Shown here: in pieces, positions 41,784-48,118 of the stretch
How the letters are laid out: every line of letters begins with the position of its first letter
How positions within the stretch are numbered: position 1 is the first letter of the stretch
Source of the DNA: Hyphomicrobium denitrificans ATCC 51888
GTDB taxonomy: Bacteria > Pseudomonadota > Alphaproteobacteria > Rhizobiales > Hyphomicrobiaceae
Assembly (NCBI RefSeq): GCF_000143145.1
Contig: NC_014313.1
Location: 1,116,001 to 1,180,000, forward strand
DNA: 64,000 bases
Direction of reading: 5' to 3'
Position numbers and translations under genes: made by a program
The notes under the pieces: model-generated
Database searches by the model: none
What the model saw: the letters and a program-made list of their open reading frames with translations, nothing else
Told to the model about the DNA's origin: nothing

Positions 41784-42554
41784 TTGATTGCGCCGAGTGA
41801 CTCCGCTTCGCGGAGCCGGCCGCTCGGCGCGTCAGAGGCCGCGAGCTTCCTCACCAGCGACGAGAAACGGGCTGCGGCGGGATATGATGCGCTCGGCGGC
41901 CGGCTCGCGGAACGCGAGTCGCCGAGCGCCAAATATAGAGACGACCAACCACGCGTTCCCGCAGGCCAATCCGGCGGAGGGCAGTGGACGGATGGCGGCG
42001 GGTCAGGCTCAAATGATGGTCGCGTTCGTGTGGCGCAAGCGCGCGGTGGTCGAGATCGATCACCAATCCTCGCGCGCTTTCCTGGAGCAACGCCTGCACA
42101 AGAGGCACGCTGGGCAGTTTCGGACGCATGGGCAAGAGATGCGATTGCGCGTGCTCGTCGACTCGACCCCAACTGGCGTCCGACTCCCGAGTTCTCACAA
42201 ACCATCGAGGGTGAGATCCGTGCAAATGAGGCACAGGCTCGCGAAGCGGAAGCGCGGCTTCAGGAACTTCATCGAGATGCGATTCCGAATACTAATCCTG
42301 ATTGGGGTGTGAATAGACTAACCAAAGAACTCTATGATCGCGGCTTCAGTCTCGATGGGCCGACACGAGCGCCTGGATTACAGTACGAAAACTCGTCTGG
42401 TGCGACCGTGCGCATAATGGAGCGGCCACGTCAGAGGTGCAGAATCGATAGTGATCAAAAACATTATAATTCGTTTTATTACCGGTATCGACCGGGTAAA
42501 GGAAAGCCAGAAGGGAGTCACATAACGATTCCAGATAAACCGCAGAAAGACTGA
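41784..42554 (+). CDS. orphan portal-tail cassette 2 (displaced toxin-like C-terminal module)
   Basis: Open for 256 residues from a TTG. Residues ~18-33 repeat the portal end (EAASFLTSDEKRAAAGYDA), followed by a different linker, RDDQPRVPAGQSGGGQWT, of the kind preceding variable domains in Rhizobiales phage head proteins. The C-terminal domain parallels that of the portal: DPNWRPTPEFSQTIEGEIRA, ELHRDAIPNTNPDWGVNRLT, FYYRYRPGKGKPEGSHITIP. There is no portal core and no ribosome site at the TTG, so it is probably silent unless recombined onto the portal. It carries palindromic copies 8 and 9. Layout equals orphan toxin modules at Rhs/CDI loci. Confidence 0.65.
   Translation: MIAPSDSASRSRPLGASEAASFLTSDEKRAAAGYDALGGRLAERESPSAKYRDDQPRVPAGQSGGGQWTDGGGSGSNDGRVRVAQARGGRDRSPILARFPGATPAQEARWAVSDAWARDAIARARRLDPNWRPTPEFSQTIEGEIRANEAQAREAEARLQELHRDAIPNTNPDWGVNRLTKELYDRGFSLDGPTRAPGLQYENSSGATVRIMERPRQRCRIDSDQKHYNSFYYRYRPGKGKPEGSHITIPDKPQKD
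41790..41830 (-). repeat. 41-nt palindromic element, copy 8
   Basis: Arms GCGCCGAGTG / CGCTCGGCGC (one G-T pair); inner stem CTCCGC-TTC-GCGGAG; CCGGC; preceded by CTTTTGATT. Sits just after the WKRL codons, the same place as copy 10. Confidence 0.9.
41889..41929 (+). repeat. 41-nt palindromic element, copy 9
   Basis: Arms GCGCTCGGCG / CGCCGAGCGC; inner stem CTCGCG-GAA-CGCGAG; tail CAAATATAG. Directly follows the AAAGYDA codons; read as ALGGRLAERESPS. Confidence 0.93.
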
Positions 42555-42559
42555 AAGTC

Positions 42560-42979
42560 ATGATCGATAGCACAGAGATGAAAAAAAGAATTTTCGCCGC
42601 TCTCGAAGAAGCTGGCAATGAGCATGCGGATGCGCTTTTGAATACAGTCATCGATCCTACGGGCGATCCGACGGAGCCTGCGATGTTCGAAAGATGCCTT
42701 CGTGAACTGTTTGCAGACGGCCTGATTGTGATGGGGACGGTATGCATTCCCCGCGGGCGGGAATCTCTCACCGATGACGAGGGGTTGGCCGAGATTGGGA
42801 AAATATCGGCCCACTATAAATTCCACCCGAGCGATGGCATCTGGTTGGATTCGCGGTTTGGCGGACCGCCTTATTATCAAACGCCAGAGCCTGAGGTGAT
42901 CCTCACAGATGCTGGATTTGAGAAGAGCGTCTCGGTGGTGGAGAAAATTGGTCACAATTGGTGGCGACCGAAGCGTTAA
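42560..42979 (+). CDS. putative immunity protein 2, paralogue of the gene at 41339
   Basis: 139 residues, ATG 42560, 5 bp after cassette 2. It aligns along its length with immunity candidate 1: LLNTVIDPTGDPTEPAMFER versus LLNTIVTPTGNASERNEFQT, LTDDEGLAEIGKISAHYKFH versus MSDEDSFALLTRITEHLVFK, and the shared end GHNWWRPKR / GYQWWRQKD. The two tails are diverged in parallel with the two small proteins, as expected for cognate pairs. No membrane segment or enzyme motif. Family not recognised. Confidence 0.65.
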   Translation: MIDSTEMKKRIFAALEEAGNEHADALLNTVIDPTGDPTEPAMFERCLRELFADGLIVMGTVCIPRGRESLTDDEGLAEIGKISAHYKFHPSDGIWLDSRFGGPPYYQTPEPEVILTDAGFEKSVSVVEKIGHNWWRPKR

Positions 42980-42993
42980 GCCTATGCCCCTCG

Positions 42994-43089
42994 CCCGAAC
43001 GCGATGCACTCTGGAAACGCCTCTCTCTTAGTTGCGCCGAGCGACTCTCCTTCGTCGAGCCGGCCGCTCGGCGCGTTGGGAAAATCTAG
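42994..43089 (+). pseudogene. portal 3'-end remnant 3, truncated
   Basis: Encodes PERDALWKRL, then reads through palindromic copy 10 (SLSCAERLSFVEPAARRVGK) to a TAG. No FLT...DEKRAAAGYD and no toxin-like domain follow, so a third cassette has been lost or truncated here. Confidence 0.75.
43034..43074 (-). repeat. 41-nt palindromic element, copy 10
   Basis: Arms GCGCCGAGCG / CGCTCGGCGC pair fully; inner stem CTCTCC-TTC-GTCGAG has decayed; CCGGC; preceded by CTCTTAGTT. Same insertion point as copy 8. Confidence 0.88.
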
Positions 43090-43143
43090 GTCGCCAGCAA
43101 GGTCGAAACTCATAACATCAGTATGCAAACCGACGGAGCGCAC

Positions 43144-43848
43144 ATGCACGCGACCGAACAATTTCTGCTGCCTGCTTCGCTGTCGAAACGCAGCCGCGCC
43201 TTGCCGTTCGAGGCGAAGTCGCTCGATGACGGCGTGTTCGAGGGCTACGCCAGCCTCTTCAATCGCGAGGATCTCGGGCACGACGTCATTGCGCCGGGTG
43301 CGTTTCGCGAAAGTCTCGCGAGCCGCGGCGCCGCGCGCATCAAGATGCTGTTTCAGCACGATCCTGCCGAGCCAATCGGCGTCTGGGATGAAATCCACGA
43401 GGATGCGCGCGGTCTCTACGTACGCGGACGATTGATGACCGCCGTCTCGAAAGCGCGAGAGGTCTTGGCGCTCATGCGCGCCGGTGCACTCGACGGGCTG
43501 TCGATCGGTTTCAAGACGGTCAAGGCACGGCGCGACGCGGCGAGCGGCGTGCGGCGCCTGGAAAAGATCGATCTTTGGGAAATATCCGTCGTCACGTTTC
43601 CGATGCTGCCTGGCGCGCGCGTGCAAAGCGTGAAGACGCGGCCGTTCGCAACGGCGGCTCCGACGATGAGAGACTTCGAGCGTTGGCTTACGCGTGATGC
43701 TGGGCTGACGCGAACGGAAGCTCAGGCGGTTCTCCGCTCGGGCTTTCATGGACTGAAGGCCCTGCGGGATGCGCGCCGCTCAGTCGACGACGATGCCATG
43801 CTCGCTTCGCGGTTTCGCGAAGCTGCGCGGCTGATGCAGGTGACTTAA
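43144..43848 (+). CDS. GTA prohead protease (gp4-like, HK97 U35)
   Basis: 234 residues. FEGYASLFNREDLGHDVIAP, catalytic His in LFQHDPAEPIGVW and Ser in DGLSIGFK, followed by LEKIDLWEISVVTFPMLPGA, all typical of HK97-type prohead proteases, which cleave the capsid delta domain during assembly. ATG 43144 has GGAG 6 nt upstream and is preferred over 43123. C-terminal ~55 residues (RDAGLTRTEAQAVLRSGFHG) are the usual extra helical tail. Confidence 0.93.
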   Translation: MHATEQFLLPASLSKRSRALPFEAKSLDDGVFEGYASLFNREDLGHDVIAPGAFRESLASRGAARIKMLFQHDPAEPIGVWDEIHEDARGLYVRGRLMTAVSKAREVLALMRAGALDGLSIGFKTVKARRDAASGVRRLEKIDLWEISVVTFPMLPGARVQSVKTRPFATAAPTMRDFERWLTRDAGLTRTEAQAVLRSGFHGLKALRDARRSVDDDAMLASRFREAARLMQVT

Positions 43849-43851
43849 TTT

Positions 43852-43996
43852 CGTCAGCCTCGAACGGACGAGCTTGCGAGGCCGCTCGAGGATCCAAGGT
43901 GAAAATCGCCGAAAGCTCAATATCGAGTCTTCGACGACTCTTGCGCTGGATCCCCGGATTTCGACACGGCTTTGCCGAGCTCATCCGAGGATGACG
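43852..43996. repeat. long inverted-repeat element (CGTCA..TCG / GGATCC family), copy 1
   Basis: Starts CGTCAGCCTCG and ends CGAGGATGACG, with GAGGATCCA and TGGATCCCC in the middle facing each other. It fills the protease-capsid gap. Same family at 45273, 47008 and 47583. Confidence 0.8.
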
Positions 43997-44021
43997 TAAG
44001 CTCGAACAAACAGGACATCAC

Positions 44022-45263
44022 ATGACCGATACGACTTCCCTCGAAACGAAGGGGGCGGGCGGGGAAACCGCGCGAGCCTTCGAAGAATTCCTCGAAGCCT
44101 TCGAAGCCTTCAAGGAAACCAACGATCAACGTCTCTCGGAGATCGAGCAGCGCGGCGCGTCCGATGCACTCGTCGCCGAGAAGCTTGCGCGGATCGAAGA
44201 GACGCTCGACACGACGAAGCGCGTTGCCGATAACCTGGCGCTGAAGTCGGCACGTCCGCATCTGGCCGGAAGCCGCGCAACACCGGCATCCGAACTTGCG
44301 CACAAAGCTGCGTTCGACGGCTACGTTCGCCGCGGCGACGCTTCGCGCATCGCGCGGATCGAGGAGAAGGCGCTGTCGGCGGGTTCTGCGCCCGACGGAG
44401 GCTATCTCGTCCCGGCCGAAACGGAAGCTGCCGTCAATCGCGCGCTGAAAGCGATCTCGCCGATGCGCGCGATCTCCGGGCTGCGTCAGGTTTCGGGCTC
44501 CGTTTACAACCGTCCGTTCGCAACGACTGGCGTCGGCACCGGCTGGGTCGCGGAAACCGCCTCACGCACGCAAACCACGACGCCGACGCTCGCCAACCTG
44601 CAGTTCCCGACGATGGAGCTTTATGCGATGCCCGCCGCATCGCAGTCGCTGCTCGACGACACGATCGTCAACATCGACGAGTGGCTGGCGGAAGAAGTCC
44701 GCATTGCCTTCGCGGAGCAGGAAGGCACGGCTTTTGTCACGGGTGACGGCACGAACAAGCCGAAAGGCTTCCTGGCCTACGATACCGTCGCCAACGCCTC
44801 GTGGGCGTGGGGCAAGCTCGGGTTCGTCGCGACGGGCGCGGCGGGGGCATTCCCTGCAGTTGCTCCGGGCGACAAGCTGCTCGATCTCATCTACGCGACG
44901 AAGGCGCCATATCGCGCCAACGGCACATTCGTCATGAGCCGTTCGACGGTCGGGGCGGTGCGCAAGCTGAAAGACGGCGACGGCAATTATCTCTGGCAGC
45001 CGGCGAACGCACCAGGCGAATGGCCGTCGCTGATGGGCTATCCCGTTGCCGAAAGCGAGGACATGCCCGCCATCGATAGCAATTCGTTGTCGATCGCGTT
45101 CGGTGATTTCTCGCGCGGCTATCTGATCGTCGATCGCGCGGGCATTCGCGTGCTGCGCGATCCCTACAGCGCCAAGCCGTACGTGCTCTTCTATACGACG
45201 AAGCGTGTCGGCGGCGGCGTGCAGGACTTCGACGCGATCAAGCTCCTGAAGTTCGCGGAGTAA
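44022..45263 (+). CDS. GTA major capsid protein (gp5-like, HK97 fold)
   Basis: 413 residues. The N-terminal ~100 residues are acidic coiled-coil (ARAFEEFLEAFEAFKETND), the scaffold delta domain removed on maturation. The capsid core starts near LSAGSAPDGGYLVPAETEAA, with GLRQVSGSVYNRPFATTGVG, MPAASQSLLDDTIVNIDEWL, EGTAFVTGDGTNKPKGFLAY and FGDFSRGYLIVDRAGIRVLR. AGGA before the ATG. Strongly conserved GTA capsid. Confidence 0.96.
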   Translation: MTDTTSLETKGAGGETARAFEEFLEAFEAFKETNDQRLSEIEQRGASDALVAEKLARIEETLDTTKRVADNLALKSARPHLAGSRATPASELAHKAAFDGYVRRGDASRIARIEEKALSAGSAPDGGYLVPAETEAAVNRALKAISPMRAISGLRQVSGSVYNRPFATTGVGTGWVAETASRTQTTTPTLANLQFPTMELYAMPAASQSLLDDTIVNIDEWLAEEVRIAFAEQEGTAFVTGDGTNKPKGFLAYDTVANASWAWGKLGFVATGAAGAFPAVAPGDKLLDLIYATKAPYRANGTFVMSRSTVGAVRKLKDGDGNYLWQPANAPGEWPSLMGYPVAESEDMPAIDSNSLSIAFGDFSRGYLIVDRAGIRVLRDPYSAKPYVLFYTTKRVGGGVQDFDAIKLLKFAE

Positions 45264-45272
45264 GCGTCGCTC

Positions 45273-45328
45273 GTCATCCTCGGCCGAGCGCATGCGACCT
45301 CGCAGGCTCGGCCGTTCGAGGATGACGT
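45273..45328. repeat. inverted-repeat element, short copy 2
   Basis: CGTCATCCTCG ... CGAGGATGACG with CGGCCGAGCG and GGCTCGGCCG between; lacks the GGATCC centre of the other copies. Confidence 0.8.
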
Positions 45329-45414
45329 CCATCCCAATTCCTCGCGGGTTCCCCTCCCGCCTGCGCGGAATGTGTGCGGGGTCATCGCAAAACGGTGATC
45401 CCGCATTTTTGTTT

Positions 45415-45455
45415 GCGCGTTGCGACTCCGCTTCGCGGAGCCGGCCGCAACGCGC
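45415..45455 (-). repeat. 41-nt palindromic element, copy 11 (capsid-gp6 gap)
   Basis: Arms GCGCGTTGCG / CGCAACGCGC; inner stem CTCCGC-TTC-GCGGAG; CCGGC; preceded by TTTTTGTTT. Confidence 0.93.
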
Positions 45456-45459
45456 GGTC

Positions 45460-45500
45460 GCGCCCGGCGGCCGGCTCGCGGAACGCGAGTCGCCGGGCGC
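45460..45500 (+). repeat. 41-nt palindromic element, copy 12 (capsid-gp6 gap)
   Basis: Arms GCGCCCGGCG / CGCCGGGCGC; inner stem CTCGCG-GAA-CGCGAG; tail CAACAAATAAGG, whose AAGG also serves gp6 as ribosome site. Four bases from copy 11, in opposite orientation, so the pair points tail-outward. Confidence 0.93.
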
Positions 45501-45519
45501 CAACAAATAAGGAAATGCA

Positions 45520-46095
45520 ATGTCTCTCGTGATGACGAGTCCGCCGGCGGTTGAACCGGTGACGGTTGCCGAAGCCAAGGCGCACATGCGCATCGATACC
45601 GATGTCGAAGATATCCTGATCGGCAGCCTCGTTCTGACGTCGCGGCTACACATCGAGACGGCGTTGTCGCTGGCGCTCATCACGCAGTCATGGAAATTCA
45701 CGCTCGATCGCTGGCCGCAGTCGCGCGAGATCGAGCTGCCACTGGCGCCGTTGCGCTCCGTCGGAGGTGTTCGCGTCATCGACGCGTCCGGGAATGCGAC
45801 GACCGTTTCGGATCAGAGCTATCTCGTCGATCTCGCATCGCGGCCGCCGCGTCTCATCTGGAACAACAGCGTGCCGCCGCTGCCAGGGCGCGCCGCGAAG
45901 GGCATCGAGATCGACTTGACGGCGGGTTTCGGCGATAGCGCGGCGAGCGTTCCTGCGCCGCTGAAGCACGCCATTCTGATGCTGACCGCGCATTGGTACG
46001 AACACCGCGATCCGCGCGAGATCGGGCAAGACGGCGCGCGCATTCCAGATGCCATCAGCGACCTCATCACTCCGTTTCGAACGATCCGGCTATGA
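45520..46095 (+). CDS. GTA head-tail connector (gp6-like)
   Basis: 191 residues. VEPVTVAEAKAHMRIDTDVE and ILIGSLVLTSRLHIETALSL are the helical opening of phage gp6/gp15-type adaptor proteins; LTAGFGDSAASVPAPLKHAI and LTAHWYEHRDP close it. It forms the ring beneath the portal. The AAGG ribosome site lies in the tail of palindromic copy 12. The stop overlaps the gp7 start. Confidence 0.92.
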   Translation: MSLVMTSPPAVEPVTVAEAKAHMRIDTDVEDILIGSLVLTSRLHIETALSLALITQSWKFTLDRWPQSREIELPLAPLRSVGGVRVIDASGNATTVSDQSYLVDLASRPPRLIWNNSVPPLPGRAAKGIEIDLTAGFGDSAASVPAPLKHAILMLTAHWYEHRDPREIGQDGARIPDAISDLITPFRTIRL

Positions 46096-46424
46096 AAGCA
46101 CCAGTCAGAGCCGGTGATCTCCGGCATCGCATCGTTATCGAACGGCCGGAGCGAACGAGCGATGGCGCCGGGGGCTCGACGACGGAATGGACGCCCATCG
46201 CGGAAGTCTGGGCCGCGATCTGGTCGCGGAGCGCGGACGAGAATTTCACACTCGATCGCGTCGCGGGAACGGCGACGCACGACGTTTGGATCCGCCATCG
46301 CGGCGACGTCCGGCCCGAGATGCGCATCCGTTTCGGTGTTCGCATCTTCGACATTCTCGGTGTGATCGATGTCGAGGATCGCGGCGCGTGGTTGAAGTGT
46401 CCGGTGGAGGAGCGTGATTTATGA
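46092..46424 (+). CDS. GTA head-tail adaptor (gp7-like)
   Basis: 110 residues. AGDLRHRIVIERPERTSDGA, then TTEWTPIAEVWAAIWSRS and DVWIRHRGDVRPEMRIRFG are typical of the SPP1 gp16-type head completion/closure family. ATG overlaps the gp6 stop (ATGA-type coupling). It ends overlapping the small ORF at 46421. Confidence 0.92.
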   Translation: MKAPVRAGDLRHRIVIERPERTSDGAGGSTTEWTPIAEVWAAIWSRSADENFTLDRVAGTATHDVWIRHRGDVRPEMRIRFGVRIFDILGVIDVEDRGAWLKCPVEERDL

Positions 46425-46591
46425 AAATGAGCGTCAGTATCGGTGGAATTGGGACGTCGGCGGCGCGCATGCGGGCCTTGGCGCTCGTGCGCGACGCGAT
46501 CGCCAAGCGCGAGGCGGAAGCTCAAGGCGAAAGGCGCGCAAGCTCCGGCAGTCAAAACGACGATCAGCATCAACACACGCGAGGCAAATGA
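46421..46591 (+). CDS. short coupled ORF between gp7 and gp8 (56 aa)
   Basis: MKMSVSIGGIGTSAARMRAL, then a charged helix VRDAIAKREAEAQGERR. Its ATG overlaps the gp7 stop by 4 bp and its stop overlaps the gp8 start (ATGA), so it fills the gap without any untranslated base. GGAG in the gp7 3' end precedes the start. Role unknown; may be a small assembly factor or only a coupling peptide. Confidence 0.5.
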   Translation: MKMSVSIGGIGTSAARMRALALVRDAIAKREAEAQGERRASSGSQNDDQHQHTRGK

Positions 46592-47004
46592 TGTCGAGTG
46601 CAGGCTTTGCGCTTCAGAAGGCGATCTTCGAGAAACTCACGAGTGACGCGCCGACGCTAGCGGCGCTCGGCGGTCCGCGCATTTATGATGACGCGCCGGC
46701 GCGCACGGAGTTTCCGTTCGTGACGTTTGGGCAATCGTCCGAGCGCGATTGGTCCACGGGAAGCGATGACGGTTACGAACATCTGGTGACGCTGCACGTC
46801 TGGTCGCGGGCGCGTGGCAGGCGGGAAGCGGAGCAAGTGATCGCGGCTGCGCGTGCGGCATTGCACGATCAGGACCTGTCGCTCTCAGGGCATCGGCTGA
46901 TCAATTTGCGACATGAGTTTTCCGAAGCTCGTCGCGACAGCGACGGCGAAACATTTCACGGCATCGCACGCTTTCGCGCCGTGACGGAAGTCGAAGCGGC
47001 GTAA
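46588..47004 (+). CDS. GTA tail terminator / DUF3168 (gp8-like)
   Basis: 138 residues. FALQKAIFEKLTSDAPTLAA, GGPRIYDDAPARTEFPFVTF, DGYEHLVTLHVWSR and the end FSEARRDSDGETFHGIARFR are DUF3168 signatures, a tail-terminator-like family that caps the tail tube. ATG 46588 is coupled to the preceding small ORF; a second ATG follows immediately. Confidence 0.92.
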   Translation: MMSSAGFALQKAIFEKLTSDAPTLAALGGPRIYDDAPARTEFPFVTFGQSSERDWSTGSDDGYEHLVTLHVWSRARGRREAEQVIAAARAALHDQDLSLSGHRLINLRHEFSEARRDSDGETFHGIARFRAVTEVEAA

Positions 47005-47007
47005 GAA

Positions 47008-47080
47008 ATATTGCGTCTTCGACGTGTCTTGCGCTGGATCCCCGAACGCACTCGCAAGCTCGTTGCGTTCGAGGATGACG
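47008..47080. repeat. inverted-repeat element, partial copy 3
   Basis: CTGGATCCCCGAACGCACTC to GTTCGAGGATGACG is the reverse complement of the left half of the copy at 47583. Only one arm is present. Confidence 0.8.
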
Positions 47081-47100
47081 GAAGTTCGATCACTAAGTCC

Positions 47101-47141
47101 GTGCCCGGCGTCCGGCTCGCGGAACGCGAGTCGCCGGGCAC
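47101..47141 (+). repeat. 41-nt palindromic element, copy 13 (gp8-gp9 gap)
   Basis: Arms GTGCCCGGCG / CGCCGGGCAC (compensated change in both arms); TCCGG in place of GCCGG; inner stem CTCGCG-GAA-CGCGAG; tail AAAACAAAAG. Confidence 0.92.
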
Positions 47142-47162
47142 AAAACAAAAGAGTCCCCCAAC

Positions 47163-47576
47163 ATGGCAGCACAAAAAGGCAAGGACCTTCTTCTGAAGGT
47201 CGATACGACCGGCGCGGGCGTTTACATGACGGTCGCCGGACTTCGCGCGCGCAGTCTTTCGATCAGCGCCGAGACGGTCGAGATCACCAACACCGAAAGC
47301 GCGGGGCAGTGGCGTGAGCTTCTGACCGGCGCGGGCGTGAAGTCGGCGCGGATCACGGGCTCGGGTGTGTTCAAGGACGGCGCGTCCGATGCGACGATCC
47401 GCGATTACGCGTTCAACGGCACGATCCGCGACTGGCAGATCATCGTTCCGGATTTCGGAACGATCGAGGGCGCGTTTCAGATCACGGCGCTGGAATTCAG
47501 CGGACGTCACGATGCTGAAGTGACGTTCGATATTTCGCTCGAAAGCGCGGGTGCGCTGACGTTTGCGGCGGCGTAG
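47163..47576 (+). CDS. GTA major tail protein (gp9-like)
   Basis: 137 residues. MAAQKGKDLLLKVDTTGAGV, LSISAETVEITNTESAGQWR, GVKSARITGSGVFKDGASDA and a beta-rich end place it in the TP901-1/GTA major tail tube family. It polymerises into the short tail tube. Abundant particle component. The preceding 158 bp hold repeats. Confidence 0.94.
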   Translation: MAAQKGKDLLLKVDTTGAGVYMTVAGLRARSLSISAETVEITNTESAGQWRELLTGAGVKSARITGSGVFKDGASDATIRDYAFNGTIRDWQIIVPDFGTIEGAFQITALEFSGRHDAEVTFDISLESAGALTFAAA

Positions 47577-47582
47577 CGTCCT

Positions 47583-47717
47583 CGTCATCCTCGAACGCAA
47601 CGAGCTTGCGAGTGCGTTCGGGGATCCAGCACAAAACTTGTCGAAGACGCAGTATCGAGCTTTCGGCACTTTTGTGCTGGATCCCCGGCTTTCGCTGTCG
47701 CTCGGCCGAGGATGACG
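47583..47717. repeat. long inverted-repeat element, full copy 4
   Basis: Outer arms CGTCATCCTCG (47583-47593) / CGAGGATGACG (47707-47717) and inner arms GGATCCAGCACAAAA (47622-47636) / TTTTGTGCTGGATCC (47670-47684) are perfect. It occupies almost the whole gap between gp9 and gp10. Confidence 0.9.
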
Positions 47718-47737
47718 AATGAAATGGAAGAACGATC

Positions 47738-48118
47738 ATGGCCAATAAACATCGCGGTGAGATCGAGGCGCGACTGGATGGTTCGACCGTCAAGCTCGTG
47801 CTGACGCTCGGTGCGCTTGCGGAGCTCGAAGACGCGTTCGGCGATAGCGACATGCTGGCGCTCGCGGCGCGCTTCGAGACGGGTCGTCTCTCAGCGCGCG
47901 ATTGTGTGCGTGTCATCGCGGCAGGGCTTAGAGGCGCGGGACACAGCGCGAGCGATGCCGATGTCGCGGCGATGAAGTGCGAGGCCGGTGCGGCAGGTTA
48001 CGTCGACATCGTCGCACGTCTTCTGACAGCGACGTTCGGCGGCGGAAACGCCGAGGTGCAAAACACAACAGCGGAGGCGAGCGGGGAAGCGCGCGACCCT
48101 TTCGCTGGGACCTTGTGA
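47738..48118 (+). CDS. GTA gp10-like tail assembly protein
   Basis: 126 residues. HRGEIEARLDGSTVKLVLTL, GALAELEDAFGDSDMLALAA and DCVRVIAAGLRGAGHSASDA match the GTA-gp10 family, tail chaperone-like in position and fold. Its stop TGA overlaps the next start (TGATG), as in tail chaperone pairs before tape-measure genes. Confidence 0.9.
   Translation: MANKHRGEIEARLDGSTVKLVLTLGALAELEDAFGDSDMLALAARFETGRLSARDCVRVIAAGLRGAGHSASDADVAAMKCEAGAAGYVDIVARLLTATFGGGNAEVQNTTAEASGEARDPFAGTL

Noticed and set aside
37343..47141. CRISPR array made of the regularly seen palindromic repeats
   Set aside because: Spacing is irregular (from 4 bp to several kb), the units lie inside genes in both orientations and there are no cas genes.
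37343..47141. Palindromic elements as intrinsic terminators
   Set aside because: In the forward orientation the hairpin is followed by A-rich, not T-rich, sequence, and several copies are inside translated genes.
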